NCBI GenBank assembly: GCA_946410085.1
Contig: CAMJZA010000005.1
Span: 1-64,000, forward strand
DNA: 64,000 nt
DNA from: an uncultured Treponema sp.
GTDB taxonomy: Bacteria; Spirochaetota; Spirochaetia; Treponematales; Treponemataceae
Reading direction: 5' to 3'
Numbering within the stretch: the stretch's first letter is position 1; every line of letters begins with the position of its first letter. The notes under the pieces were generated by a model. That model saw nothing but the letters and a program-made list of their open reading frames with translations. It searched no databases and was not told the origin of the DNA. Below, piece after piece: positions 18,263 to 26,568 of this stretch. The position numbers and the translations under genes were made by a program.

Positions 18263-19311
18263 TGCCCCGCCTTATCTGCGGCCCCATGGCAACGCTGAGC
18301 CATGAGGCCTTCCGCCGCAGCGTCGAACGGTTCGGCGGCTGCGACGAATACTTTACCGAAATGATAAACGCCCCTTCCCTCCTGAACAGGGGACCATTCG
18401 AGCAGTATTACCTGCTGAACGGTCCCAGCCCTGAAAAAATCGTCTGGCAGCTGACGGGAAACCGTGCCGGTCCCCTTGCGGAAGCGGCAGCCCTTGTTGC
18501 GGAACGGGGCGGCATTGGCGTGGACATAAACATGGGCTGCTCCGCCCCCCAGATCTACAGGACCGGGGCGGGCATCGCCTGGATGACCAGGCCGCTGGAA
18601 GAAACACGGGAAGCGGTCAGGGCCGTCAGGCAGGCTCTTGTCCCCTTCCCCGCCATGCGGCTCAGCGTCAAGTGCAGGCTCGGCGACGAGGATTTTACCG
18701 ACGGGGGCTTTTTCGCCTTTACCGACATGCTGGCAGACGAAGGCGTCCAGCTGATAACCCTGCACCCGCGGACCAGGAAAGAAAAGAGCCGCGGCCTCCC
18801 CCGCCATGAGTATGTGGAAAAGCTCTGCCTGCGCTACGGCGGACGGCTGCAGGTGTACCTGAACGGGGGCGTCAAGGATGCGGGAACGCTGCAGGCAGCC
18901 CTTGCCGCGGCCCCAGACACAGACGGCGTGATGATTGCCCGCGCCGTAGCCCAGAAGCCCTGGCTGTTTGCGGAACTGAAACACACACGTATAATAGAAG
19001 GAAACGCCGGGGTCCTGACCGATCCGGCAGATGATTCCACGGACGGTCCAAGGGTCGGTCCGACAGACGGTCCGCTGAAAATTGACTGCCAGCAGCTTGC
19101 CCTCGACTTCATTGCCGACGTTGAAGCCTGCCAGCCCCCGGAGTTCTACCGGACAAGGCTCCAGCGCTTTTTCGCCTACTACTGCGACAACTTCTCCTTT
19201 GCCCACTACTTTAAGACAAAGATGCTCAATGCAACCAGCCCGGACGAATGCCGTGCGCAGGTGCTGGACTACTTTGCCCGCCAGAGCGGCGACCGCTACC
19301 GGACCCTGTAA
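18262..19311 (+). CDS. dus: tRNA-dihydrouridine synthase
   Basis: 349 residues. This flavin enzyme reduces uridines in tRNA D loops using NADPH. The family hallmarks are present in order: CGPMATLSHEAFR near the N-terminus, EMINAPSLL, DINMGCSAPQI with the catalytic Cys, LSVKCRLG, ITLHPRTRKEKSRG, the FMN-phosphate site LNGGVKD and GVMIARAVAQKPWLF. It is coupled to mrp by a one-base overlap. The C-terminal half carries a Gly/Thr/Asp-rich insertion (about residues 250-275) before the helical tRNA-binding tail. The exact Dus subfamily is not assigned. Confidence 0.9.
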   Translation: MPRLICGPMATLSHEAFRRSVERFGGCDEYFTEMINAPSLLNRGPFEQYYLLNGPSPEKIVWQLTGNRAGPLAEAAALVAERGGIGVDINMGCSAPQIYRTGAGIAWMTRPLEETREAVRAVRQALVPFPAMRLSVKCRLGDEDFTDGGFFAFTDMLADEGVQLITLHPRTRKEKSRGLPRHEYVEKLCLRYGGRLQVYLNGGVKDAGTLQAALAAAPDTDGVMIARAVAQKPWLFAELKHTRIIEGNAGVLTDPADDSTDGPRVGPTDGPLKIDCQQLALDFIADVEACQPPEFYRTRLQRFFAYYCDNFSFAHYFKTKMLNATSPDECRAQVLDYFARQSGDRYRTL

Positions 19312-19410
19312 GCCCCGGCGGCATGCGCTTTGCCCGCTGGCAGGCAGCTTAGTCCCGCGGACAGCCTACCGGCGGGCGGCCAGCTTTTCTACGGCAGCAA
19401 GGGACAGGCC

Positions 19411-19630
19411 GGGTTTTAAATGCTACTAAGCCGGGTTTTAAATGCTACTAAGCCAGGTTTTAAATGTTGCACGGCTAGGTTTTAAATGCTGTAAGACTGG
19501 GTTTTAAACGTTGTAAGGCTAGTTTTTAAACGTTACACGGCCAGGTTTTAAACGTTGCAAGGCCAGTTTTTAAACGTTGTACGGCCAGTTTTTAAACGTT
19601 GTACGGCTGGGTTTTAAATGTAGCACGGCA
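19411..19630 (+). repeat. Array of ten 22-bp direct repeats (array 1)
   Basis: Ten units in exact 22-bp phase begin at 19411, 19433, 19455, 19477, 19499, 19521, 19543, 19565, 19587 and 19609. Consensus RGKTTTTAAAYGYTRY followed by AMGGCY, with TTTTAAA invariant. Units 1 and 2 are identical and the others differ at several variable positions. There are no spacers. Each unit contains TAA, and since 22 is not a multiple of 3 every frame is stopped, so it is noncoding. The array lies between dus and a small membrane protein gene. A second array of the same family lies at 49416-49635 in inverse orientation. Confidence 0.93.
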
Positions 19631-19635
19631 CGAAA

Positions 19636-19695
19636 ATGAAAATCCCGGAGGAAGAGCGGGCGAAGTACGCGGCGATGCTGGCACAGGAGGCGTAG
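19636..19695 (+). other. Short open frame after the repeat array, possible gene remnant
   Basis: An 18-residue frame from the ATG at 19636 to TAG at 19693-19695 (ends KYAAMLAQEA) directly follows the array. The composition looks coding-like, but it is too short to call. It may be the tail of a lost gene. Confidence 0.2.
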
Positions 19696-19742
19696 AAGAC
19701 CTGCCCGCCTCCCGGTTCGGCCGGAGACCCCGCATCGACCCC

Positions 19743-19771
19743 TTGAGTAAATGCCGACAAGTCAATAGAAT
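19743..19771 (+). promoter_or_regulatory. Promoter of the small membrane protein / DUF937 operon
   Basis: TTGAGT (19743-19748), 17-base spacer, TAGAAT (19766-19771), about 32 bases before the start region at 19810. Good match in both boxes and spacing. Confidence 0.7.
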
Positions 19772-19809
19772 GAAAGGGCGTTTGAATCTTTGCATACAGG
19801 GAGTTCCGC

Positions 19810-20040
19810 ATGGTTGCACTTATCATAGGTATCATTTTGATTTTGTTCTGCGTCTTCGCCTGCCTGCCCATGGGGCTGGCATGGGGAGCCGCCGTCATCG
19901 CATTCCTGAAGGGCTGTGCGCCCGTCCTCGCCGCCTTCATCGGACTGGTTTCCGTGTTCATCGGCATTGCCGACATCAAGGACAAGCGGGAAGCAATGGC
20001 CGAAGAAGAAGAGGCCATGAAGGCCGAAGAAAGCAAATAG
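19810..20040 (+). CDS. Small membrane protein with a charged tail
   Basis: 76 residues. Two hydrophobic helices (about 3-25 and 32-52) are followed by a strongly charged C-terminus (KDKREAMAEEEEAMKAEESK). AGGGAG lies 6 bases before the ATG. It is 10 bases from the DUF937 gene, probably in the same operon. No family is recognised. Confidence 0.7.
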   Translation: MVALIIGIILILFCVFACLPMGLAWGAAVIAFLKGCAPVLAAFIGLVSVFIGIADIKDKREAMAEEEEAMKAEESK

Positions 20041-20050
20041 GGAGGGTTCC

Positions 20051-20662
20051 ATGGCAGACGCAGCATCTTCAATTCTGTCGGCGCTGGTAAGTTCGGCAAA
20101 CATCAAGAACATCGGCAAGGAAGCAGGCGCTTCGACTGCCGACGTCAAAAAGGTCCTGACAAGTGCGCTTCCGAGCCTCCTGCAGGGTGCGAACGCTCAG
20201 GCAAGCGGTGCTTCCACGGCCGCAGGCTTCCTGCAGGCGATCAGCTCGCACGCTTCGGACAAGGCCGGTACGATTGACCTGTCCGACGGCGCCAAGATTC
20301 TTTCCCACCTGCTCGGTTCCGGCATGACGGGTACGACGAATGCCGTCGCAAAGGAGTCCGGCGTTGACAAGGCCAAGGTAAGCTCAATTCTCGCTGCCGC
20401 CGCTCCGATCCTGCTGAGCGTGCTGGGGCAGCAGACGAACGCCTCTTCTTCCAGCTCAAATGCGGTCGCCGCCCTGCTGGGCAGCGTTGTTTCGAACAAC
20501 ATGGGCAGCATTCTTTCGGGCCTCCTCGGAGGCGGATCTCCCGCCCAGTCCGGCAGCAAGCCGGGCAGTTCCTCAAAGCCCGGTTCGGCAAAACCGGGCA
20601 GCGGCAAGAAGCAGGACCTCGCCGGGGCAGCCGTGAATATTCTGGGCAGTCTGCTCAAGTAA
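20051..20662 (+). CDS. DUF937-family protein
   Basis: 203 residues, rich in Ala, Ser and Gly. Two repeats of a helical motif are visible: DVKKVLTSALPSLLQGANAQ near residues 32-51 and KVSSILAAAAPILLSVLGQQ near 110-129. This is typical of DUF937 (YidB-like) proteins. A low-complexity Pro/Gly/Ser/Lys linker at about 165-190 precedes a last hydrophobic helix (AAVNILGSLLK). GGGAGG precedes the ATG. Function is unknown in the family. It stands directly upstream of the rplM promoter. Confidence 0.75.
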   Translation: MADAASSILSALVSSANIKNIGKEAGASTADVKKVLTSALPSLLQGANAQASGASTAAGFLQAISSHASDKAGTIDLSDGAKILSHLLGSGMTGTTNAVAKESGVDKAKVSSILAAAAPILLSVLGQQTNASSSSSNAVAALLGSVVSNNMGSILSGLLGGGSPAQSGSKPGSSSKPGSAKPGSGKKQDLAGAAVNILGSLLK

Positions 20663-20666
20663 GCAC

Positions 20667-20696
20667 TTGACTATTTTTACGATATAGTGATATAGT
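20667..20696 (+). promoter_or_regulatory. Promoter of rplM-rpsI
   Basis: TTGACT (20667-20672), 18-base spacer, TATAGT (20691-20696). The start would fall near 20703, giving a leader of about 100 bases before rplM. Confidence 0.75.
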
Positions 20697-20714
20697 TTTA
20701 TACCCCGTACATAG

Positions 20715-20739
20715 TGCAGGCAACTGCTCATTGCCTGCA
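20715..20739 (+). promoter_or_regulatory. Hairpin in the rplM leader, candidate ribosomal-protein regulatory site
   Basis: TGCAGGCAA (20715-20723) pairs perfectly with TTGCCTGCA (20731-20739) around a 7-base loop, about 12 bases from the predicted transcript start. Autoregulatory L13 leaders are known in other bacteria; equivalence here is untested. Confidence 0.45.
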
Positions 20740-20801
20740 GACATTCCGAGGCAGGATGCAAGGCTTTGGATGTCGAAAGTTTTATTTGAAGGTACACATA
20801 C

Positions 20802-21251
20802 ATGGACGAGAAAGGTAAGAAATTTCAGACAGTCTTTGCCAAGGGTGGAGAGACCAAGCATGACTGGTACATCATCGACGCTTCAGGACAGACCTTGGGA
20901 CGCGTCGCAGCAGTCGTTGCCGCAACCGTTCGCGGTAAGAACAAGCCGACCTACACCCCCAACGAAGAGTGCGGAGATTATGTTGTCGTCATCAATGCCG
21001 ACAAGATTGTCGTTTCCGGCAACAAGGGTCACGACATGCTTTACCGCCATTACACCGGCTATGTCGGCGGACTCAAGAGCGAGTCTTTTGACTCCCTGCT
21101 TGCCCGCAAGCCGACCGAGCCGCTCAGGAAGACGGTCTGGGGAATGCTGCCCCACAACCGCCTGGGCCGCAAGCTCGTAAACTATGTCAAGATTTACGCT
21201 GGCAGCGAGCATCCCCATGCCGCCCAGAATCCCAAGCCGCTGGCAGTTTGA
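20802..21251 (+). CDS. rplM: 50S ribosomal protein L13
   Basis: 149 residues, slightly longer than the usual 142 because of an N-terminal extension (MDEKGKKFQTVFAKGGETK). The L13 signature is clear: WYIIDASGQTLGRVA, the GKNKPTYTPN segment, VVINADKIVVSGNK, and the C-terminal MLPHNRLGRKLVNYVKIYAG. It is cotranscribed with rpsI 17 bases downstream, the common rplM-rpsI arrangement. Its leader carries a hairpin that may serve feedback control. Confidence 0.97.
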   Translation: MDEKGKKFQTVFAKGGETKHDWYIIDASGQTLGRVAAVVAATVRGKNKPTYTPNEECGDYVVVINADKIVVSGNKGHDMLYRHYTGYVGGLKSESFDSLLARKPTEPLRKTVWGMLPHNRLGRKLVNYVKIYAGSEHPHAAQNPKPLAV

Positions 21252-21268
21252 GTTAAAAGGAGTTTACC

Positions 21269-21661
21269 GTGGTAACGAATATAGCAATTGGAACAGGAAG
21301 AAGGAAGACCGCCGTTGCCCGCGTGTTTCTGCGCGAGGGAAGCGGTAAGATTGTCGTGAACGGAAAGGACGTGAAGGAGTATTTCCCGACTGATGAGGAA
21401 GTCCGCCTCGTCCACCAGCCCCTTCTGGTTACTTCAAACGATTCTAAGTTTGACATCCTGATTAACGTACAGGGTGGCGGACTGAATGGACAGGCAGCTG
21501 CCTGCCTGCACGGCATCTCCCGCGCACTGACGCAGGTTGATCCCAACTGCCGCACCGCCCTCAAGGCAAACGGCTACCTGACCCGCGATTCCCGTATGGT
21601 CGAGCGCAAGAAGTACGGTCAGAGGGGAGCCCGCCGGCGCTTCCAGTTCAGCAAGCGCTAA
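21269..21661 (+). CDS. rpsI: 30S ribosomal protein S9
   Basis: 130 residues with a GTG start at 21269 preceded by AAGGAG. GTGRRKTAVARVFLREG at the N-terminus and the C-terminal RKKYGQRGARRRFQFSKR tail, which reaches the ribosomal P site, are diagnostic for S9. Second gene of the rplM operon, followed after 19 bases by recX on the same strand. Confidence 0.97.
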   Translation: MVTNIAIGTGRRKTAVARVFLREGSGKIVVNGKDVKEYFPTDEEVRLVHQPLLVTSNDSKFDILINVQGGGLNGQAAACLHGISRALTQVDPNCRTALKANGYLTRDSRMVERKKYGQRGARRRFQFSKR

Positions 21662-21680
21662 GGATTCTTTTCCTTTTCGC

Positions 21681-22325
21681 ATGACATTGAGCGAAATAGA
21701 GCAGACTGCACCGGGTGTGTGGAAAATCACGCCGTCGGGTGGGTCTGCCTTTTTTTTGCGCGAAGCCTATCTTTCCTGCCTTTCCCCCGACGTGCTGGAG
21801 CAGTCTTGCCGCGCCCTGACCGCCGCCGGAGATTCGCCCGTCGAATTTTCCGATGAGGAGTATGCGGATATGCTTTCTGCTTCCCTTGCATATTCCGCCG
21901 AAACGCTGGCGATGGGATATCTTGCCCGGGTGGAACAGTGCCGGACGGCACTGACGGCAAAGCTCGGCAAGAAGGGACTTGCCGCTCAGGACATAGAGCG
22001 GGCACTGGACTATCTGGAAGGATGCGGCTACCTGGACGACCGGCGTTTTGCCGGGGCATGGCTCCGCAGCCGGGCGATAAACCACGCCGAAGGGCGGCTC
22101 CGCCTGGGAGCCGAGCTTGCCGCCCGGGGCATTGCCCGGGAGGACGCCCGGGCAGCACTCGAGGAGTTTTTCAGCGAGCATGATGAAGGCGAGCTGTGCC
22201 GGAAGGCACTTGAGCGCAGCATGAAAACCTGCAGGGACCGGAACCGCCTTTTCCGCTCCCTGCTCCGCAAGGGCTTTACCGCAGCGGAAATCACTGCGGC
22301 TCTGCGGGAGACAGAACTGGTCTAG
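21681..22325 (+). CDS. recX: Regulatory protein RecX
   Basis: 214 residues. RecX is a three-helix-repeat protein that caps RecA filaments and limits recombination. The core is recognisable from about residue 70: ALAYSA-type first helix, [53 protein letters not shown] and the last repeat [18 protein letters not shown]. RecA is not in the window. Its stop overlaps the stop of the convergent GH130 gene through a shared CTAG (22322-22325). Confidence 0.88.
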   Translation: MTLSEIEQTAPGVWKITPSGGSAFFLREAYLSCLSPDVLEQSCRALTAAGDSPVEFSDEEYADMLSASLAYSAETLAMGYLARVEQCRTALTAKLGKKGLAAQDIERALDYLEGCGYLDDRRFAGAWLRSRAINHAEGRLRLGAELAARGIAREDARAALEEFFSEHDEGELCRKALERSMKTCRDRNRLFRSLLRKGFTAAEITAALRETELV

Positions 22326-23503
22326 CCCTTGAGCGCGCGGTTCGCCCGGATGAGGGCGAGGCGCTGTTCCACCTGTCCGCGGGAGGTCAGGCTGTCCGGC
22401 GGGGTATTGAGGCAGTAGTCCACCATGCGGTCCACCGTCGTTTCCGCAACGTGCATGCGGGTATCGCTTGACGCATAGTAGATGAGCAGGCGGCCGTCGT
22501 CGTCGGCAATCGCCCCGTTCGTAAAGACCACGTTGCCCACATCGCCGGTGCGCTCATCTCCTTCCGGGGCAATCAGGTAGCCGGAAGGGGATGCGATGAC
22601 GCAGGTCGGGTCGGCAAGACTCGTCATGAAGGCGTAGATGACGTAGCGGAGGCCGGCCGCCGTGTTCCGCACGCCGTGCGCGATGAACAGCCAGCCCTTA
22701 TCGGTCTTGACGGGGACGGCACCGGACCCGTTCTTCACTTCCTTTATCGTGTGGTAGACCTTGGGGTCGATGATTTTTTCGTCCGTTACTTCGGCAGGGT
22801 TCATGCTGCCGCTGAAGCCCGCACAGATGCCGCCGCCTGACCCGGTTTCGATGAAGCCGTCCTGCGGCCGCGTATAAAAAAGGTATTTGCCGTTTACCAA
22901 TTCGGGATGCAGGACCACGTTGCGCTGCTGGCTGCTTTTGCTCTTGAGGTCGGGAAGGCGTTCCCAGTGTACCAGGTCCTTTGTCCTGACAATGCCTGCC
23001 GCTGCGGTCGCCGCAGACGTGTCGCCTTCCGGCGCGGCCGGGTCCCTGCGTTCACTGCAGAAGACACCGTAGATCCAGCCGTCTTCGTGCCGGGTCAGGC
23101 GCATGTCGTACACGTTGGTATCGGGATCATCGGTCTGGGGCAGGAGGATAGGGAGTCCCCTGAACTCAAAGCTGTCGATGCCGTTGGGACTTTCGGCGAC
23201 GGCAAAGAATGACTTGCGGTCCGCACCTTCCACGCGGACGACGAGGCAGTAGCGGCCCTCGTATTTGATTGCGCCTGCGTTGAATGCGGCATTGATGCCC
23301 ATCCGTTCCATCAGGTAGGGGTTAGTCTTTTTGTTCAGGTCATAGCGCCAGTCAAGCGGCGTGTGGGCGGCCGTTATGACCGGATTCCGGTAGCGCAGGA
23401 AAATGCCGTTGCCGGGGTAGACCGGGCTGTTCGGCAGCCGTATGAGGGCCTCGTGCTCTGCCTGCAGCAGGGCAAGCCTGTCTTCAAAACTCTGCATCAT
23501 CAT
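22322..23503 (-). CDS. GH130 glycoside phosphorylase (beta-mannoside phosphorylase type)
   Basis: 393 residues, no signal peptide, so intracellular. The stretches [51 protein letters not shown] and the C-terminal [27 protein letters not shown] follow the GH130 group 1 enzymes. These phosphorolyse 4-O-beta-mannosyl-glucose to mannose 1-phosphate and glucose. The general-acid Asp is probably the one in VYDMRLT; substrate is inferred from resemblance. It lies 126 bases downstream of the flavin oxidoreductase and pfkA genes. The promoter abuts a triple ATG, so the mRNA should be leaderless. Confidence 0.82.
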   Translation of the reverse strand: MMMQSFEDRLALLQAEHEALIRLPNSPVYPGNGIFLRYRNPVITAAHTPLDWRYDLNKKTNPYLMERMGINAAFNAGAIKYEGRYCLVVRVEGADRKSFFAVAESPNGIDSFEFRGLPILLPQTDDPDTNVYDMRLTRHEDGWIYGVFCSERRDPAAPEGDTSAATAAAGIVRTKDLVHWERLPDLKSKSSQQRNVVLHPELVNGKYLFYTRPQDGFIETGSGGGICAGFSGSMNPAEVTDEKIIDPKVYHTIKEVKNGSGAVPVKTDKGWLFIAHGVRNTAAGLRYVIYAFMTSLADPTCVIASPSGYLIAPEGDERTGDVGNVVFTNGAIADDDGRLLIYYASSDTRMHVAETTVDRMVDYCLNTPPDSLTSRGQVEQRLALIRANRALKG

Positions 23504-23538
23504 GGGGTCATTATAGCCGGAAGAAGCTAAACTGTAAA
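23504..23538 (-). promoter_or_regulatory. Promoter for a leaderless GH130 transcript
   Basis: Minus strand: TTTACA (23533-23538), 17-base spacer, perfect TATAAT (23510-23515), then 6 bases to the first of three consecutive ATG codons at 23503. No Shine-Dalgarno is possible. Confidence 0.75.
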
Positions 23539-23628
23539 GTAAATTAATTTTTTTTACTTAATTTTTGTCCGGGTGCCGCCCGCCCCAGCAACCCGACTGG
23601 AGGCCGGACGCAGTCTACCGCCCGGGGC

Positions 23629-24510
23629 CTAGGCCTGCAGGACCGGCCGATCCTCCCCTGCCCGCTCGCTGCACAGGGCGCTGACAATGGGACGGCCCAG
23701 CAGCACCGTGTCTACTCCCCAGCTGGACGCCTTGCGCATCTGGGACGTGAGCCGGATGCCGCCGTCTACCCAGAGCTTGTGGCAGTTCGCCTTGAGCAGG
23801 CCGGCATGCGCTTCAAGGAAACAGGCCGTGCTGCCCTCCCGGGTTTCGACCCTGCCGCCGTGATTGGAAACATAGATGATGTCGGGCCTGACCGCCTGCA
23901 CCGTCTCAAGGTCCTCGTCCTTAAAGACGCCCTTGATGGCAAACAGCATGCCCCGCGCGTTGAAGCGCTTCTTGAGTTCCAGCAGCATCGCCGGTGTCTT
24001 CTGTTCCAGATGAACGAGGTTGCGCATCGTGATGATGTTGTAGGCATCTATGTCAATGCCGAAGATTTCCGCAATGTCGTCCGCCCACTCCGACCGTTCC
24101 AGAATCTTTTCGTTCGGATAGGGCTTGATGAACACCGCTGCCTTTGTGTCGGGAATGAGCTTCCGCTGCTCCCGCACCGCCTCTATGCCGTACTGGAGCT
24201 TGCAGTCAGGCGTACCATCACCGATTGAAAGCTTGATGCCCCGCCCACTGGCAAAGCGGATGATATCCCTATAGAAGGATTTTTCGTCCGGGTAACCGAC
24301 GTTTTCAATCGCCCCCGTGATGGGCGCAAGGCGCAGCTGGGGAAATTCCGCCAGTTCGCTCCCGAAGCCGATGCTGTTCCAGTCATTGCAGTTGTGGATG
24401 AAATTACGGCTGTCAAAGGGACCGCCCATGCCGGGCATCTCTCCCAGGCAGCCCGCCCCGTTGCACACCGGACAAAAATGGCATTTATATGCAGACCATG
24501 TATCGGACAC
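23629..24510 (-). CDS. FMN-dependent alpha-hydroxy-acid oxidising protein
   Basis: 293 residues from a GTG at 24510, chosen because GGGAG lies 6 bases upstream and the codon follows the pfkA stop by one base. TIM-barrel flavoenzyme of the lactate/glycolate oxidase superfamily. AVFIKPYPN, YVSNHGGRVE (FMN and active-site His region), WVDGGIRLTSQMRKA and VLLGRPIV are the conserved C-terminal blocks. The N-terminus has an unusual Cys group (CHFCPVCNGAGC) that could bind a metal or Fe-S centre. It is shorter than classic lactate oxidases. Coupled to pfkA. Confidence 0.75.
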   Translation of the reverse strand: MSDTWSAYKCHFCPVCNGAGCLGEMPGMGGPFDSRNFIHNCNDWNSIGFGSELAEFPQLRLAPITGAIENVGYPDEKSFYRDIIRFASGRGIKLSIGDGTPDCKLQYGIEAVREQRKLIPDTKAAVFIKPYPNEKILERSEWADDIAEIFGIDIDAYNIITMRNLVHLEQKTPAMLLELKKRFNARGMLFAIKGVFKDEDLETVQAVRPDIIYVSNHGGRVETREGSTACFLEAHAGLLKANCHKLWVDGGIRLTSQMRKASSWGVDTVLLGRPIVSALCSERAGEDRPVLQA

Positions 24511-24511
24511 G

Positions 24512-25597
24512 TCAGTCTCCCAGCCCCGTTCCCAGCTCGCGGGCACACTGAATCATCGGATGATCGAGCGGAACGTTCTTTACCCTGCCGGCGACATCCT
24601 CCAGGGGCACACCGACAATCTTGCCGTTCTGCAGGGCAACGAGCTTGCCGAAATCCCCTTCCGCAAGAAAGTGGGCGGCAGCCGTCCCGAAGTGGGTCGC
24701 AAGGATGCGGTCGTAGGGAGAGGGCGTCCCTCCCCGCTGCAGGTAGCCGAGTACGGTCACGCGGGACTCCAGGCGGGTCGCCGCCTCAAGCTCGTGGGCA
24801 ACCCGGTAGGCGATGGAATAGGGCATTGCCGCCCGCGCCTTCTTGAACTCCTTCTTTGACAGCAGGGCTTCGTCCTTAGACCGGGCGCCTTCTGCAACGA
24901 CTATAATGGAAAAGTTCTTGCCGGCATCCCGCCGCTCCATCACTTTCTGCGCAACGGCATTGATATCGTAGGGAATTTCAGGAATCAGGACCACGTCCCC
25001 GCCCCCGGCAATGCCCGCATAGAGGCCGAGCCAGCCGGCCTTGTGGCCCATCACCTCGATGACCATGAGGCGGCTGTGGCTGTGGGCAGTCGTATGGATG
25101 CGGTCAATCGCATCGGTTGCGACATCGAGCGCGGTATGGAAGCCGAAGGTCATGTCCGTCTTTTCAATGTCGTTGTCTATCGTCTTGGGCAGGCCGATGA
25201 CGTTCAGACCTTCTTTGGCAAGCAGGCTGGCGGTCGTGTTGGTTCCGTTGCCGCCGATGCAGACGAGGGCATCCAGCCCCCACTTCTGGTAATTCGCCTT
25301 GATGGCATCGACGGGAAGAAGGCCGGTGTCGGGATCGGGAACGGGATTCTTGAAGGGCTTGTCGCGGGCGGTTCCCAAAATCGTGCCGCCTACCGTCAAA
25401 AGGCCCACGAGGTCATCGGACTTGACGGGGAACATATCCCCCTGCACGAGCCCCCGGTAGCCGTTCCGTATTCCTATGGCATTCATGCCGTAGCGGATTT
25501 TCGCCGTACGGCAGACAGCGCGTATCGCGGCATTCAGGCCGGGGGCATCTCCCCCGCTCGTCAGAATGCCGAATGTTTTGACCTTCGAGTTCGCCAT
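24512..25597 (-). CDS. pfkA: 6-phosphofructokinase family protein
   Basis: 361 residues from the ATG at 25597; an upstream in-frame extension overlaps low-complexity DNA and is rejected. SGGDAPGLNAAIRAV, GGTILGTAR, IGLPKTIDNDI, TTAHSHSRLMVIEVMG and VTVLGYLQRGG are the PFK blocks. The nucleotide-site motif reads GGNGT rather than GGDGS/T, and the next loop has Lys (PKTIDND) where classic ATP enzymes have Gly. Lys there is found in PPi-dependent and some ATP-dependent groups, so the phosphate donor is uncertain. First gene of a unit with the oxidoreductase. Promoter abuts the ATG. Confidence 0.88.
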   Translation of the reverse strand: MANSKVKTFGILTSGGDAPGLNAAIRAVCRTAKIRYGMNAIGIRNGYRGLVQGDMFPVKSDDLVGLLTVGGTILGTARDKPFKNPVPDPDTGLLPVDAIKANYQKWGLDALVCIGGNGTNTTASLLAKEGLNVIGLPKTIDNDIEKTDMTFGFHTALDVATDAIDRIHTTAHSHSRLMVIEVMGHKAGWLGLYAGIAGGGDVVLIPEIPYDINAVAQKVMERRDAGKNFSIIVVAEGARSKDEALLSKKEFKKARAAMPYSIAYRVAHELEAATRLESRVTVLGYLQRGGTPSPYDRILATHFGTAAAHFLAEGDFGKLVALQNGKIVGVPLEDVAGRVKNVPLDHPMIQCARELGTGLGD

Positions 25598-25632
25598 GCC
25601 GCCAGTATACCAAAGAACAAGCCGTTTTGAAA
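25598..25632 (-). promoter_or_regulatory. Promoter for a leaderless pfkA transcript
   Basis: Minus strand: TTTCAA (25627-25632), 17-base spacer, TATACT (25604-25609), 6 bases (GGCGGC) to the ATG at 25597. Confidence 0.6.
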
Positions 25633-25786
25633 AGGGGGCGGGCTTCCGGCGGCCGTGCGGCGACCGTGCGGCTGCCCCCGGCATACGCCCGCCCCTGTCC
25701 GCCCCATCCGCCTTCAGCCCCTGCCGCCACGTCCGGGCCTCCAGCATAAAAATGCGTTATGGAATCCCGTTATAACACGGAATATA

Positions 25787-25815
25787 TTGTAAAAATAACA
25801 GATTGGGATTACCCT
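25787..25815 (+). promoter_or_regulatory. Promoter with no leader before the response regulator gene
   Basis: TTGTAA (25787-25792), 17-base spacer, TACCCT (25810-25815), 6 bases to the ATG at 25822. The -10 is a weak match, but the geometry equals that of ffh and pfkA. Confidence 0.45.
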
Positions 25816-25821
25816 AGAAGC

Positions 25822-26544
25822 ATGAAAAGCAAGATAATCATCATCGAAGATGTCAAGGAAATGTCTGATCTCGTTTCCATGTATATTGAAAATGCCGGTT
25901 ACGAAGCCCTGCCCTGCGAGACGGCGGAAATCGCGCTCGAAAAGCTCAGCGGCGGCTACATTCCCGATCTTGTTCTTCTGGACCTGAACCTCCCGGGCAT
26001 GAGCGGCCTTGAATTCCTGAAGCGCTTCAGGGAGGAATACAAGGCGACCATCCCCGTCATCATCGTTTCTGCCCGGGACGCAGACGAGGACATCATCGCC
26101 GGTCTCGGCTACGGGGCAGACGACTTTGTGCCCAAGCCATTCAGTCCCAAGGTCCTCGTCGCCCGGGTTCAGGCAAAGCTTGCCCGGCAGGCAGCGACGG
26201 AAGCTTCCGTCGAAGAAACCCTCAGCTTCGGCCCCTACATCCTCTACTGCAACAGCTGCGTCCTCAAGCGGGGCCCCGAAAAGATTTCCCTTTCCGCCAA
26301 AGAGTACGAGGTACTCGAATTCCTCGTCCGCAATGCGGGCAGACCGCTCAGCCCCGAACTCATCTACAATTCGGTCTGGAAAAACCAGTACGGCGACTAC
26401 ACGGCCATCGCAGTCTACGTGCAGCGGCTCCGCAAGAAAATAGAAGACGATCCTTCCCAGCCCAAATACATCTCGACCGTCTTCGGCAAGGGCTACAACT
26501 TTGACCGGAATCCGGTGCGGGAACCGGACGACAAGAACGCCTAG
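25822..26544 (+). CDS. OmpR/PhoB-family response regulator
   Basis: 240 residues from the ATG at 25822 (a longer in-frame start at 25759 crosses the promoter). Receiver domain at about 1-120, with an acidic pair in IIEDVKE, the phosphoacceptor Asp in LVLLDLNLPGMSG and the switch Lys in FVPKPF. The C-terminal winged helix at about 135-230 ends in AVYVQRLRKKIEDDPSQPKYISTV, the recognition helix and wing. It pairs with the kinase gene 24 bases downstream. Target genes are unknown. Confidence 0.93.
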   Translation: MKSKIIIIEDVKEMSDLVSMYIENAGYEALPCETAEIALEKLSGGYIPDLVLLDLNLPGMSGLEFLKRFREEYKATIPVIIVSARDADEDIIAGLGYGADDFVPKPFSPKVLVARVQAKLARQAATEASVEETLSFGPYILYCNSCVLKRGPEKISLSAKEYEVLEFLVRNAGRPLSPELIYNSVWKNQYGDYTAIAVYVQRLRKKIEDDPSQPKYISTVFGKGYNFDRNPVREPDDKNA

Positions 26545-26568
26545 CAGGATGAAAGGGACGGACCTGCA

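Noticed and set aside
19411-19630. 22-bp arrays as CRISPR
   Set aside because: Units are contiguous with no unique spacers, the repeat is too short and too variable, and no cas gene is present.
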